From contig JBLXDJ010000003.1 of assembly GCA_048264105.1 (NCBI GenBank), forward strand, positions 186,001 through 250,000: a stretch of 64,000 nt of DNA, in the 5' to 3' direction. The notes below the pieces were generated by a model that made no database searches, was not told the DNA's origin, and worked only from the letters and a program-made list of their open reading frames with translations. Of the stretch, positions 35,019-44,316 are shown piece after piece (the first letter of the stretch is position 1; each line of letters begins with the position of its first letter). Made by a program: the position numbers and the translations under genes. Source of the stretch: Oceanospirillum sp048264105. GTDB lineage: Bacteria; Pseudomonadota; Gammaproteobacteria; Pseudomonadales; Halomonadaceae.

Positions 35019-35792
35019 TTACAGATGGCTACTCAGGAACTCGCGACAACGCGCAGAGTCCGGATTGCCAAATACTTTGTCCGGCGGCCCCATCTCTTCG
35101 ACCTGTCCCTGATGCAGGAACACAATCTGAGAAGAAACATCGCGGGCAAAACGCATTTCATGGGTCACGATCAGCATGGTGCGGCCTTCAGCCGCCAGAT
35201 CGCGCATAACCGCCAACACTTCGTTAACCAGTTCAGGGTCAAGGGCAGAGGTCGGCTCATCAAACAGCAGAACCTGAGGGTCCATCGCCAGCGTGCGGGC
35301 AATCGCAATACGCTGCTGCTGACCACCGGATAACTGACTCGGGTAATTGTGACGCTTATCGAACAGTCCCACCTTCTTCAGCAGCTCTTCCGCGCGGGCA
35401 ATCGCCTCATCTTTGCTACGCTTGAGAACGTGGATAGGTGCTTCAATGATATTTTCCAGCACGGTGCGGTGCGGCCAGAGATTGAAATTCTGGAATACAA
35501 AGCCAATTTCGGAGCGCATACGCTCCAGCTGTTTCTGATCGCTGGCTTCAAGCTCACCGTTCTTATTGGACTTAAGCTTCAGTGATTCACCGGCTACCGT
35601 AATCGTGCCGGATGAGGGGGATTCCAACAGGTTGATACAACGCAGGAAAGTACTTTTTCCCGAGCCACTGGAACCCAGAATTGAGATGACGTCTCCGTCA
35701 CGGGCTTGTAGGGAAATACCTTTTAATACTTCTAGGGAGCCATAACTTTTATGGAGATCTCTGATTTCCAGAGCAACAGGCGCGTCGGACAT
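35019..35792 (-). CDS. Amino-acid ABC transporter ATPase (HisP/AotP type)
   Basis: A 257-residue ATPase. Walker A GSSGSGKSTFLR, the C-motif LSGGQQQRIAIARTLAM, Walker B VLLFDEPTSALDPE and the switch histidine in VTHEMRFAR are all present. The NKNGELEASDQKQLERMRSEIGFVFQNFNLWPH region matches the HisP/AotP group, with the family insertion before the Q-loop. It is the first gene of the operon aotP-binding protein-Q-M by order and direction. Its own start is in a 277-bp gap, where promoters for both directions must lie. Confidence 0.93.
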   Translation of the reverse strand: MSDAPVALEIRDLHKSYGSLEVLKGISLQARDGDVISILGSSGSGKSTFLRCINLLESPSSGTITVAGESLKLKSNKNGELEASDQKQLERMRSEIGFVFQNFNLWPHRTVLENIIEAPIHVLKRSKDEAIARAEELLKKVGLFDKRHNYPSQLSGGQQQRIAIARTLAMDPQVLLFDEPTSALDPELVNEVLAVMRDLAAEGRTMLIVTHEMRFARDVSSQIVFLHQGQVEEMGPPDKVFGNPDSARCREFLSSHL

Positions 35793-36069
35793 GGGGTGCG
35801 CTTCCTGGTATCGAATGAATTGTGGATGTTTATTTTAATTTTAGTTCGGCGTATTAGACCAAGGTGTCATTTTTAAAGCAATCGTATGAAATTTTCCAGT
35901 CAATTTTCCTGAGAGGTCCGCTGAGCGAAAGCTAAATGTCGCGACTTCCTAAAAAAAGACAGGATAAGTTTCCTAAATTAAAGCGATTGTGCATAAACCC
36001 TGTGACAAACAATCACTTGTAAACCATATTTTACATACAGATATAGAGTCCAGATCGGGAGATTTATCG

Positions 36070-36312
36070 ATGAAATCCTTTAAAAAATGGTTCGTTCTGC
36101 CCTGGATGCAAAATCAGACACCGGATGATAAACACTTTTACCGGCGCGGATTCACCCGACAGTATCTGGCCCGCAAACGTCGCTTAAAAGAACTCTGGAT
36201 CGGATCAGGGGTGCTGGCACTTTCGTTTCCTGTACCGGCTTTTCTGGTGATACTGGGTCTGCTCTGCTGTTTTATCAGCTTTGCCTTTCTGGATGAGTAT
36301 CCACTGGGGTAG
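36070..36312 (+). CDS. Small membrane protein of unknown function
   Basis: An 80-residue protein. The N-terminal half is basic (MKSFKKWFVLPWMQNQ... FTRQYLARKRRLKELW) and the C-terminal half is one long hydrophobic span (about 49-74), probably one or two membrane passes ending in LDEYPLG. The start is the ATG at 36070 with CGGGAG upstream; a longer frame from 35989 has no ribosome site. Positive-inside topology places the N-terminus in the cytoplasm. No family is recognised. Confidence 0.6.
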   Translation: MKSFKKWFVLPWMQNQTPDDKHFYRRGFTRQYLARKRRLKELWIGSGVLALSFPVPAFLVILGLLCCFISFAFLDEYPLG

Positions 36313-36515
36313 CCCACACAACAGACTAAACCATGACCCTATAAGCTCCGCCCTGACAGGGATCATTTTGTTAGCTTTGCAGTCAAAGTTGTTAACAGAT
36401 GTAAACCTATCAGCACTTCGGTCGATATAAACACCAGGGCGGATATTAAAGAGCCAGCAGGCGGGGTACATCTCAGGCCGCCATTATCAGCCTGAATAAG
36501 GTATAGGAGAGAGTC

Positions 36516-37247
36516 ATGGTATTTGCCGTTTATGAACAGGGGATGCGCATTCAGACCCCGCGGAAGACGCTGCTTGGCCGCCGCGGAATTGATGCTGTAA
36601 AAGAGACAGATGCAACCCGCCGGTTATCCGATACCGACAGTGACTCCAGTCATCTGGAGCGCCTGGCAGAGCGCCCTTTTGAGCAGATCCAGCGCAGCGC
36701 CATTCAACGCCGCGATGAACATCCGGAAGATACGGAGCAGAAGCCGGAACCTTCCGTTGACCTCTCCAAGAAGGCCCTGCAGGCATATTCCTCCACCGAA
36801 CAAAGCCATACTCAGGGTGATCGCCCCACCGTTAATGCCGCAATGATTATGTCGACGCCAATCATTGCCGCCGAGTTTGACCAGAACCTGCAGCAGGGCT
36901 GGCAACTGATGCAGCAACACCATGTAAAGCACCTGATTCTGCTTAACCGCAAAGGCGCTTTAATGGGAATGGTGTCAGACAAAGATATTCTGAAAGTCAC
37001 CTCAGGTGTCGGTGATATCGATCTGGATGGCCGCAGTGCTGATGACGTAATGCTGGGCGATCTGATCAGCCGGAAACTACTGACCGTCAGCCCGGATGCC
37101 AGCTTGCTGGATATCGCCCACGCCATGCTGGAACAAAAGATCTCGGCCCTGCCGGTCGTTACGGCAAAAGATGAACTCAAAGGCATCATCACCCGAACCG
37201 ATCTTCTGCAGGCTATGGTGAACGGCAAACTGGAAGCCTGGTATTAA
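36516..37247 (+). CDS. CBS-pair protein with long N-terminal extension
   Basis: A 243-residue cytoplasmic protein. The C-terminal half (about 105-235) is a pair of CBS motifs (VNAAMIMSTPIIAAEFDQNLQQGWQLMQQHHVKHLILLNRKGALMGMVSDKDIL, then KLLTVSPDASLLDIAHAMLEQKISALPVV), which bind adenosyl ligands in the family. The first 100 residues are polar and charged, with no known fold and probably disordered (QRRDEHPEDTEQKPEPSVDLSKK). An AGGAGAGA site precedes the ATG. CBS-only proteins usually sense AMP, ATP, SAM or c-di-AMP and regulate a partner, which is not evident here. Confidence 0.87.
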   Translation: MVFAVYEQGMRIQTPRKTLLGRRGIDAVKETDATRRLSDTDSDSSHLERLAERPFEQIQRSAIQRRDEHPEDTEQKPEPSVDLSKKALQAYSSTEQSHTQGDRPTVNAAMIMSTPIIAAEFDQNLQQGWQLMQQHHVKHLILLNRKGALMGMVSDKDILKVTSGVGDIDLDGRSADDVMLGDLISRKLLTVSPDASLLDIAHAMLEQKISALPVVTAKDELKGIITRTDLLQAMVNGKLEAWY

Positions 37248-37334
37248 CCCCTCATGATCATCGTCAGGGTCATGACAGGAAATGATGCCTGAGTAAACTG
37301 CCTAATCTCTCAGGTCGCATGATTACAAATCCCA

Positions 37335-37367
37335 TAAAAAAACCCTCTTTTTACGAGGGTTCTTTTT
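37335..37367. terminator. Bidirectional terminator between the CBS and ProQ-domain genes
   Basis: AACCCTC (37341-37347) and GAGGGTT (37355-37361) pair around a 7-base loop, with A residues before and T residues after. It serves both converging genes. Confidence 0.85.
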
Positions 37368-37397
37368 GAAACAGGGTTAACGCAGCGCGCCGACGAA

Positions 37398-38351
37398 TCA
37401 CTTCTTGGTCAGAAGTTGAGACAACTTGCTGTTAAGTCGTTTTTTCTCTTCTTTTTCCCGCACCTTCTTCTCTTTATCCAAACGCTGCTGACGGATGGTT
37501 TCCAGCTGCTCTTTGGCGTGCTCAGCCTCTTCTTCCGTCACAAAGCCTGCGTTATTACCGGTCAGGTCCATACGCACAGCACCGGTTTTCAGAACGCGCA
37601 GATAACGCGGACTACGGACATAACCGGCCAGCGCACGGCGAATCCAGTGATCAGGCAGAGATTCATCCTGAGCCAGATCTTCATGAATACCGATCTTCAA
37701 CGGCTGAATCGTCACCGTGGAAAACGCCTTAGGGTAGCGCTCGCTCCAAAGCGACAGAATCGCTTTGGCATCAAATTTATCCAGTGCCGGCGGAGGTGCC
37801 GCTGCAGCAGAACCGTCATCAGCGGTCTTTGCCAGCGCCTCGGCAGCAGGCCAGTCTGCGGGATCAAGGGTCTCACGGATCAGTGCCCGAATCGCCTCTG
37901 AACTGTCCAGAGTCGCCCCCTCGGCCAGTGCTTTCAGACGTTGCTGAAGATCATGCAGGCGCTGCTCCAGCGTTTCATGATTCTGTTTCAGCGTATCAAG
38001 CTCAGAGCGCAGGCGCTCATTATCGGCTTCAAGCCCGGCAACAGCCTCTGCCGCAACGGGATCCGAAACATCCCCAGAGGATTCAATAACCGCTTCGGTC
38101 TGCTCAATCGCAGCCTGAAGAGCGGCTTCCTGTGCAGACTCAAGCTCGGCGCGGGTATCCGCCAGCGTTTGCTCCAGATGGTCGCATTTCTCCTGCAGAT
38201 GACGGTTCTCTCCCTTGAGTCCGCTACAGGTCTGATTCAGCTCCGCAATCTTCTGATGATGACTTTTCAGAGCCTGAAAACTGCTGTCGGCTCGCTCACT
38301 GAGCTCGTTGAACAGATGTTCTAATGTGCTGGCTGATGCGTCACTTGGCAT
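37398..38351 (-). CDS. Coiled-coil protein with C-terminal ProQ/FinO RNA-binding domain
   Basis: A 317-residue protein. About residues 10-165 form a long heptad-rich coiled coil, often Gln/Glu/Leu rich. The ProQ/FinO domain follows at about 195-305 (ILSLWSERYPKAFSTVTIQPLKIGIHEDL... LPDHWIRRALAGYVRSPRYLRVLKTGAVRMDLTG), with the basic surface residues of RNA chaperones. A Lys-rich tail ends the protein. The long coiled coil is unlike classic ProQ and may oligomerise the protein. I chose the ATG at 38351 with an AGGG site; a TTG at 38357 adds two residues. It follows folA by about 50 bp. Confidence 0.82.
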   Translation of the reverse strand: MPSDASASTLEHLFNELSERADSSFQALKSHHQKIAELNQTCSGLKGENRHLQEKCDHLEQTLADTRAELESAQEAALQAAIEQTEAVIESSGDVSDPVAAEAVAGLEADNERLRSELDTLKQNHETLEQRLHDLQQRLKALAEGATLDSSEAIRALIRETLDPADWPAAEALAKTADDGSAAAAPPPALDKFDAKAILSLWSERYPKAFSTVTIQPLKIGIHEDLAQDESLPDHWIRRALAGYVRSPRYLRVLKTGAVRMDLTGNNAGFVTEEEAEHAKEQLETIRQQRLDKEKKVREKEEKKRLNSKLSQLLTKK

Positions 38352-38405
38352 GGGCAATACCCTATCCTTTGTCTCTTAGGCGGCCATGCAGGCCGTTACG
38401 CCATG

Positions 38406-38930
38406 TTACCCTGCTGGCTGATAAATATAAAAGCCATAATCGTACTCGCCAGTGCCTTCTTTCTGGCACTCCTGACTGGAAACTTCCTGCCACTGAATCT
38501 CATCATAGTCAGGGAAGAAGGCATCACCCTCAACTTCCGCATGAACCTTAGTGATATAGAGTTTATTGGCATACGGCAGCGCCTGCTTATAGATCTCTGC
38601 ACCGCCCATCACGATGATCTCTTCACCACCATCAATCAGGCATTGCTGATCTGCACGCTCCAGCGCTTCTTCCAGAGAGTGAACCACCACACAACCTTCA
38701 GCGGTATAGGAGGTATCCCGGGTCACAATAATATTGGTGCGCCCCGGCAGCGGGCGACCGATCGATTCATGGGTTTTACGCCCCATCACAACCGGCTTGG
38801 CCCAGGTACACTGCTTAAAGAACTGCAGATCTTTCGGCAGATACCAGGGAAGTTTGTTATCAACACCGATAGTACGGTTTTCAGCCATCGCCCAGATCAG
38901 GGCAACAGGTGCATCCAGCTCTAAAGACAT
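38406..38930 (-). CDS. folA: Dihydrofolate reductase
   Basis: NADPH-dependent reduction of dihydrofolate, the partner of ThyA; 174 residues. Signatures are VALIWAMAENRTIGVDNKLPWYLPKDLQFFK with the catalytic acid D in KDL, VVMGRKTHESIGRPLPGR, and IDGGEEIIVMGGAEIYKQAL. The ATG at 38930 with AGAGAG upstream matches family starts; a further in-frame ATG at 38954 is less likely. It sits 59 bp after thyA in the run TSUP-lgt-thyA-folA. Confidence 0.95.
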   Translation of the reverse strand: MSLELDAPVALIWAMAENRTIGVDNKLPWYLPKDLQFFKQCTWAKPVVMGRKTHESIGRPLPGRTNIIVTRDTSYTAEGCVVVHSLEEALERADQQCLIDGGEEIIVMGGAEIYKQALPYANKLYITKVHAEVEGDAFFPDYDEIQWQEVSSQECQKEGTGEYDYGFYIYQPAG

Positions 38931-38989
38931 GCATCTCTCTCTTACAAAACTCACCCGCTGAGCACTCAGCGGCTGACAACAATTTGAAT

Positions 38990-39841
38990 TTAAACCGAAA
39001 ACGGGTACTGAATCGCTTCGTGGTGCTGATAACCCACCACTTCAAAATCATCCAGTGTGACCCAGGTTTCCAGATCTTCCAGGGTTTTAATCTCAGGGTT
39101 GATCTTCAGCTGAGGCGACGGGAAGGGTTCACGTTTTAACTGTACGTCCCGCATCAGTTCCAGCTGATCTTCATAAATATGGGCGTTCACAATCTTATGA
39201 TACGCCTTGCCCGGTTTGTGTCCGGTAATCTGAGCCATCAGCGCCAGCAGAGTAAATACCTGCACCTGATTAAAATTCAGCCCCAAAGGTACGTCGCAGC
39301 TGCGCTGGGTACTGTTCAGATAAAGCTTACCGCCCAACAGGGAGAAATGGTGGCTGTACATGCAGGGGCGCAGGCAGCCCATATCAAATTCGCCGGGGTT
39401 GTAGAAATTCAGAATCTCGCCACGGTCATCGACACCACGGCTCAGATCATCAACAATTTTTTTCAGCTGATCCAGATAGGTGCCATCGGGCTTGGCCCAG
39501 CTGCGACCCTGTACGCCATAAACCCGCCCCATATCATCCTCACCTTTGCGATGGGGATTATTCAGCCAGCTTGGGTTGTCATTGGCATTGGCGTTCCAGG
39601 TATTACAGCCAATCGCGCGAAACTCGGCAGCGCTGCTGTAACCTCGCAGATAGCCCAGCAGTTCAGCGATTGCCGCTTTCCAGAAACTCTTTCGGGTGGT
39701 AATCAGCGGAAACTGATTGTTTTCCACATCGTATTCCAGATCCGCGTTGATAACCGTCAGGCAGCGTTTGCCGGTGCGTTCGTTATCAACCCAGATACCT
39801 TCTTCTACGATACGACGACTAAGATCGAGATACTGCTGCAT
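38990..39841 (-). CDS. thyA: Thymidylate synthase
   Basis: Converts dUMP to dTMP with methylenetetrahydrofolate; 283 residues. The catalytic cysteine is in LRPCMYSHHFSLLGG, the form found in the Vibrio/Shewanella type of ThyA (283 residues), not the E. coli 264-residue form. The nucleotide-binding block STQRSCDVPLGLNFNQVQVF and the folate-binding tail are intact. It lies between lgt and folA, the classic order of many gammaproteobacteria. Confidence 0.96.
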   Translation of the reverse strand: MQQYLDLSRRIVEEGIWVDNERTGKRCLTVINADLEYDVENNQFPLITTRKSFWKAAIAELLGYLRGYSSAAEFRAIGCNTWNANANDNPSWLNNPHRKGEDDMGRVYGVQGRSWAKPDGTYLDQLKKIVDDLSRGVDDRGEILNFYNPGEFDMGCLRPCMYSHHFSLLGGKLYLNSTQRSCDVPLGLNFNQVQVFTLLALMAQITGHKPGKAYHKIVNAHIYEDQLELMRDVQLKREPFPSPQLKINPEIKTLEDLETWVTLDDFEVVGYQHHEAIQYPFSV

Positions 39842-39959
39842 GGGGTATTCCAGAGTTTAAAAATTCAGGCGCGCTATTCTACATTAGCGCGCCTCTTTTC
39901 ACAGATGTTAAAGGCTGATGGCGATTAAACCACAGCCCTCTTACTAGCCTTTTTAGCGA

Positions 39960-40766
39960 TCAGGCTGTCTGATCGGCTCTTTTCTGATCAAAGATAGCCT
40001 GTTTTCTGCCCCAGGCGATCAACGCCAGCCCACCAAGAATCATCGGCAGAGAAAGCAGCTGGCCCATGGTCAGCCAGTCAAATGCCACAAAGCCCAGATG
40101 GGCATCCGGCTGACGAACAAACTCCATCATAAAGCGGAAAATGCCGTAACAGGTCAGGAAAGCACCTGAGATCACACCCCGCGCCGGCTTGGTACGGTCC
40201 AGCAGATTCAGAATCACAAACAGAGCGACGCCTTCCAGCGCAAACTGATAAAGCTGTGACGGATGGCGGGCCAGATTATCCACATGGGGAAACACCATAC
40301 CCCAGGGCTGATCCGTCGGACGCCCCCAAAGCTCACCACCAATAAAGTTACCCACACGCCCTGCTCCCAGACCGATCGGCACCAGCGGCGCAATAAAGTC
40401 GGTCACGGTCAGCATATTGGCCTTCTTGCGGCGGGCAAAGACAATCATCGCAATGATGACACCCAGCAGACCGCCATGAAATGACATGCCGCCTTCCCAA
40501 ACTCTCAGTAGCCAGAGCGGCTCAGAAACAAAGCGATCAAAGTTATAGAAGAACACATAGCCAAAACGACCACCCAGCACCACACCCACGGCACCGTAGA
40601 AGATCAGATCGCTGACATCATCACGGCTCCAGCCCAAACGGTGCGCGCGCTGTTTGGCCAGCCACCAGGCTCCGGCAAAGCCGATCAGGTACATCAGGCC
40701 GTACCAGTGAATTTTTAACGGCCCGAGAGCCACCAGAACAGGGTCTATCTGTGGGTATTGCAGCAT
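39960..40766 (-). CDS. lgt: Prolipoprotein diacylglyceryl transferase
   Basis: First enzyme of lipoprotein maturation: transfers a diacylglyceryl group from phosphatidylglycerol to the lipobox cysteine. A 268-residue polytopic membrane protein. The family signature is GLGAGRVGNFIGGELWGRPTDQPW, with the catalytic arginine in RVGNFI; the N-terminal HWYGLMYLIGF carries the conserved His and Tyr. It is upstream of thyA and downstream of the TSUP gene by 28 bp, probably in one operon. Confidence 0.96.
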   Translation of the reverse strand: MLQYPQIDPVLVALGPLKIHWYGLMYLIGFAGAWWLAKQRAHRLGWSRDDVSDLIFYGAVGVVLGGRFGYVFFYNFDRFVSEPLWLLRVWEGGMSFHGGLLGVIIAMIVFARRKKANMLTVTDFIAPLVPIGLGAGRVGNFIGGELWGRPTDQPWGMVFPHVDNLARHPSQLYQFALEGVALFVILNLLDRTKPARGVISGAFLTCYGIFRFMMEFVRQPDAHLGFVAFDWLTMGQLLSLPMILGGLALIAWGRKQAIFDQKRADQTA

Positions 40767-40794
40767 GAAAAAACCTTAACGTCTGCTTTATAAG

Positions 40795-41583
40795 CTAACT
40801 CAGTAAGAAGCGGCTGCCGATAATCAGCAACAGCACCGCAAAAATCCGTTTCAGTGTATCCGAAGGCAGGCTGTGGGCCAGTTTTGCGCCCACTTTGGCA
40901 AAGATGACGCTGGTGGAGACAATGCCGATAAAGGCAGGCCAGTAAACATAGCCTGTCGCATATTCCGGCAGTAACGGATTCCCCCAGCCCTCTTCAATAT
41001 TCACCAGCGCACCGACCAGAGCAATGGGTAATCCCACCGCAGCAGAGGTCGCAACTGCCGTCTGCATTTTAGCGTTACACCAGCTCAGAAAAGGAACGGT
41101 CAGAGAACCACCACCAATACCAAAGATCGCCGATGCCCAGCCGATGACGCCTCCCGCACCGATAAGACCGGGGCGACCCGGAATGGTTCGGCTGGCCTTA
41201 GGCTTGAGACCCAGCCCCATCTGAAAAGCGATCACAATGGCAAACACACCGATCACTTTCTGCAGCAGTTCACCGCTCATCATGCCTGCGGTTTTAACAC
41301 CCAGAACCGTACCGAAAACGATACCGATGGCGATACCGGTAAACCAATCCCAGCGCACGGCTCCCTTCGCATGGTGGGCACGAATGGAGCTGATCGAGGT
41401 CACCACGATGGTCGCCAGCGATGTGCCAACCGCCAGATGGGTCAGCACCTCCGGTGAGATGCCCTGAGCGGCAAAACTGAACACCAGCACAGGAACAATA
41501 ATCAGGCCACCGCCAATACCAAATAATCCAGCCAGCGTACCTGCCGCTGCGCCAAGCACCACATACATCAAAAGAGTTAACAT
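40795..41583 (-). CDS. TSUP (TauE/SafE) family membrane transporter
   Basis: A 262-residue inner-membrane permease of the TauE/SafE (TSUP) family, about eight helices. The family repeats GxGGGxx are visible: GLFGIGGGLIIVPVLVFSF near residue 18 and AIFGIGGGSLTVPFLSW near residue 150. Members export or import small sulfur-containing or other anions, such as sulfite or sulfoacetate; the substrate is unknown here. I use the ATG at 41583, which removes an unlikely Cys-rich extension. It is the first gene of the lgt-thyA-folA run and follows a terminator. Confidence 0.9.
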   Translation of the reverse strand: MLTLLMYVVLGAAAGTLAGLFGIGGGLIIVPVLVFSFAAQGISPEVLTHLAVGTSLATIVVTSISSIRAHHAKGAVRWDWFTGIAIGIVFGTVLGVKTAGMMSGELLQKVIGVFAIVIAFQMGLGLKPKASRTIPGRPGLIGAGGVIGWASAIFGIGGGSLTVPFLSWCNAKMQTAVATSAAVGLPIALVGALVNIEEGWGNPLLPEYATGYVYWPAFIGIVSTSVIFAKVGAKLAHSLPSDTLKRIFAVLLLIIGSRFLLS

Positions 41584-41603
41584 AAAACAGGTCCGCTCCA
41601 GAC

Positions 41604-41630
41604 AGAAAAACCGACAGCGCACTGTCGGTT
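41604..41630 (-). terminator. Terminator after the Cache/PAS/receiver gene
   Basis: AACCGACAG and CTGTCGGTT pair around a 4-base loop, with five T residues following on the minus strand. It separates the signalling gene from the TSUP-lgt-thyA-folA run. Confidence 0.85.
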
Positions 41631-41659
41631 CAGGTCATTAAAATTCTGATAACAGGGTG

Positions 41660-44086
41660 TCAGGCCGGAACCTGTCCCTCTTCATACTGTTGTCGCCAAT
41701 GATCCACCCGGGAGCGCAGCTCAGACGGGTGGTAAGGTTTCGCCAGATATTCATTCATGCCCGCATCAAAGAAGCGCTGCCGCTCGCTTTCCAATACATT
41801 AGCGGTCAGGGCGATAATAGCCGCAGGCTGAAGCTGCATCGCTTTCTCACGCTCACGCCAGCGAATGGTGGTTTCAATGCCATCCATGTCAGGCATAAAG
41901 ATATCCATCAGGACAACCTGATAGGTCTTTTCCGTCATCAGCTCAAGAGCATCCTGCCCGCTGTTGACCACATCCACTTCGTAGCCGACTTTCTGCAACG
42001 CAGACTTCGCCAGCATGGTATTCACCGGGCCATCATCCACCACAAGCACATGGGCCTGATTCTGGCTCTTCTTGGTTTTTGCCGCCGCCGGTTTCGACTC
42101 GGTCTCTTCGGTCAGCCAGTTGTCCCGTGTCAGGAACATCAGCGCATCCACTTTTTCTTTCAGCAGCAGACTCAAACGCTCCCGCTGATCCGGCTGCTCC
42201 TGCAACTGTTCTGCCAGACTGACCAGATTCAGCAACGGCGCTTCCAGCTCGCGGCGCATCGCCTGCAGATATTCGGTTTGCAGCTTGGACGCTTCCAGTG
42301 CGCGATCACGATCAAACTTCATCTGATCCCGGGTCTGATACTGCTCGGACAGATCAATCAGCAGGCCGATTAACGGACGACCGCGTCCCTGCTCCCGGCT
42401 TCGGGATAACTCGGTTGACCGGGAAAGCACCACGGACATCGGGTGACTCTGATCATCCGCATTGCTCAGCACCAGCTCTTTAGAGAAGAAGCCCTCTTCC
42501 GGTGGTGATACCGGAATAAATTCCGTTAACAGATGCCCCTTCAGCTCGCTTTCGCTTTTGCCAAAGAAGGTTTCAAATGCACGGTTACAGCCCTGAATCC
42601 GATACTCTTCGTCGGTATCAAAGACCGGCATCGGAATCCCGTTCAGCAGACTGCGGAAGTAATCCTGCTGCCTGCCGCTGGAAGCCTGATGTTCCGCCAG
42701 CTGATGTTTCAGCGCATCATTCTCATGGGCAAACCGATGCAGCAGATCCGCAATATTCTGAATCTCGGTCACCGGGCTTTTCAGGCTACGGGCCGGTAAC
42801 GATTTACCTTCCAGCGCTGAACGGGCCACGCCATCAAAATAATCCAGCGGCCCCTGCATCTGCTGATACAGCTTGCGGCTGCGGGCCTTGTGAATCGCCA
42901 GATGCAGCGCAAACAAAATCATAATCAGCAGCAGCACCAGCAGGGCAATATCTTTCAGGTAATCATTAAACGCTTCTGCCCCCGCATATAGCTCTGCCTG
43001 AGGTGTAACCGCAAGCAGCTTCCAACCGGTCAGAGGAACCGTATTCCAGGCCACGACGCTGGGGTTGCTCAGCTCTATCTGAGCCAGTCCCGCCTGCTGA
43101 TGAGCCACCAGACGAGACAGGTCGGTCATCTCAGGGCGCTTATACAGATTGAACAGTTCCGGCTTAAACTCGTTGGTCGTCACATGACGAAAACTGTACT
43201 GACCGTCGGTCAGCTCTTTCAGGCCAAAATCTTCTTCGCCTTCCGGCGGCAGTGCCAGAATATTGCCATCTTTGCCCACCAGCACCGCATAACCGGCCCA
43301 GGGCTGCGGCAGCGAGAACAGGCTGCTGATCAGTGATTCAACGGTAAGATCCAGTCCCACAACCGCTTCCAGACTGTCGCCCTTATACACCGGTGCGATA
43401 TGGGAGATGATCCAGCCCATCCCCGCCGGATCCAGATACGCATCCGTCCAGACTGACTGGCGCTGAGGGTTGTGGGTTTTATCCGCCAGGTAGTAGAAAC
43501 TGAAGGTCGTCAGATCCAGATCCGGGGCGAACTGATCAGCCACATCCTGATAGGGATAAAGGAAATTCAGATTGTCCGGTGTATTCAGGTAGACCTGCTT
43601 CACCAGCGCGTTTGCCTGTTGCAGATCAGCAAACAGATAGCTCAGGGGGAGTAACTGGCGGGTTTTTCTCTCCCGTGAAGAGAGATCCCGGGACTGAGTG
43701 GAGTAGTAAACAGCAACGCCGCCATCATCCTCAGGCTTCATCAGGACATTGTCATCGGTATAGGCCAGTGGGGTGACAAGATCCGGATCGCTGCCGGAAA
43801 CCAGCGTGCGTTCCGTCTGGCGTTGCAGCACCTGCAGCTGACTTTGCACAGAACTCAGCCGGGCATTAACCCAATCCGTCTTGGACTGCAGCGCGCCGAT
43901 CAGCTGTTGTTCATACTCTTTGCGGGAAACGTCCTGCTGGTTAAGACCCAGAAGAAAAAAGGTGCCCAGCAGCAGCAACAGAAAGGCTCCGTTGACCAGT
44001 ATCAGCTGCACCATATTTGAGCGCACGTAGGCTTTGTAGATCCACTGTTTCAGCGAGATGCGCGATGCTTGTTCGGTCTCTGTCAT
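41660..44086 (-). CDS. dCache-PAS-receiver protein with degenerate histidine-kinase core
   Basis: An 808-residue membrane signalling protein. A membrane helix (about 26-48) is followed by a periplasmic dCache domain (about 50-375), a second helix (about 378-398), a linker and HAMP-like region, a PAS domain (about 470-580), and a C-terminal receiver (about 678-800). The receiver is complete: DD at 684-685, phosphoacceptor D728, ALTAN and AKPY. Between PAS and receiver lies a helix pair matching a HisKA domain (EYLQAMRRELEAPLLNLVSLA) in which the catalytic His is Arg612, and no ATP-binding domain follows. It probably cannot phosphorylate itself and must be fed by another kinase. Confidence 0.9.
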   Translation of the reverse strand: MTETEQASRISLKQWIYKAYVRSNMVQLILVNGAFLLLLLGTFFLLGLNQQDVSRKEYEQQLIGALQSKTDWVNARLSSVQSQLQVLQRQTERTLVSGSDPDLVTPLAYTDDNVLMKPEDDGGVAVYYSTQSRDLSSRERKTRQLLPLSYLFADLQQANALVKQVYLNTPDNLNFLYPYQDVADQFAPDLDLTTFSFYYLADKTHNPQRQSVWTDAYLDPAGMGWIISHIAPVYKGDSLEAVVGLDLTVESLISSLFSLPQPWAGYAVLVGKDGNILALPPEGEEDFGLKELTDGQYSFRHVTTNEFKPELFNLYKRPEMTDLSRLVAHQQAGLAQIELSNPSVVAWNTVPLTGWKLLAVTPQAELYAGAEAFNDYLKDIALLVLLLIMILFALHLAIHKARSRKLYQQMQGPLDYFDGVARSALEGKSLPARSLKSPVTEIQNIADLLHRFAHENDALKHQLAEHQASSGRQQDYFRSLLNGIPMPVFDTDEEYRIQGCNRAFETFFGKSESELKGHLLTEFIPVSPPEEGFFSKELVLSNADDQSHPMSVVLSRSTELSRSREQGRGRPLIGLLIDLSEQYQTRDQMKFDRDRALEASKLQTEYLQAMRRELEAPLLNLVSLAEQLQEQPDQRERLSLLLKEKVDALMFLTRDNWLTEETESKPAAAKTKKSQNQAHVLVVDDGPVNTMLAKSALQKVGYEVDVVNSGQDALELMTEKTYQVVLMDIFMPDMDGIETTIRWREREKAMQLQPAAIIALTANVLESERQRFFDAGMNEYLAKPYHPSELRSRVDHWRQQYEEGQVPA

Positions 44087-44316
44087 GAGCTTCCCTGAAT
44101 AAACCTTTTACCGGCAGAATTCATTTCTGAAGAAAAAGTATCATACACTGTCTGATAAGTTTTTTTTACTCAACATTTAAGTTGTCACTTTTTACGTAAA
44201 AAGCCATCTAACACCAGAATTTAACAGCACTTTCATGGAAAAACGCATGGCAAAACGCCTGCGTCGATATTGTTAAAGTCTGGCTAACGCTCTGCATCAG
44301 AAACCGGAAATTTGTT

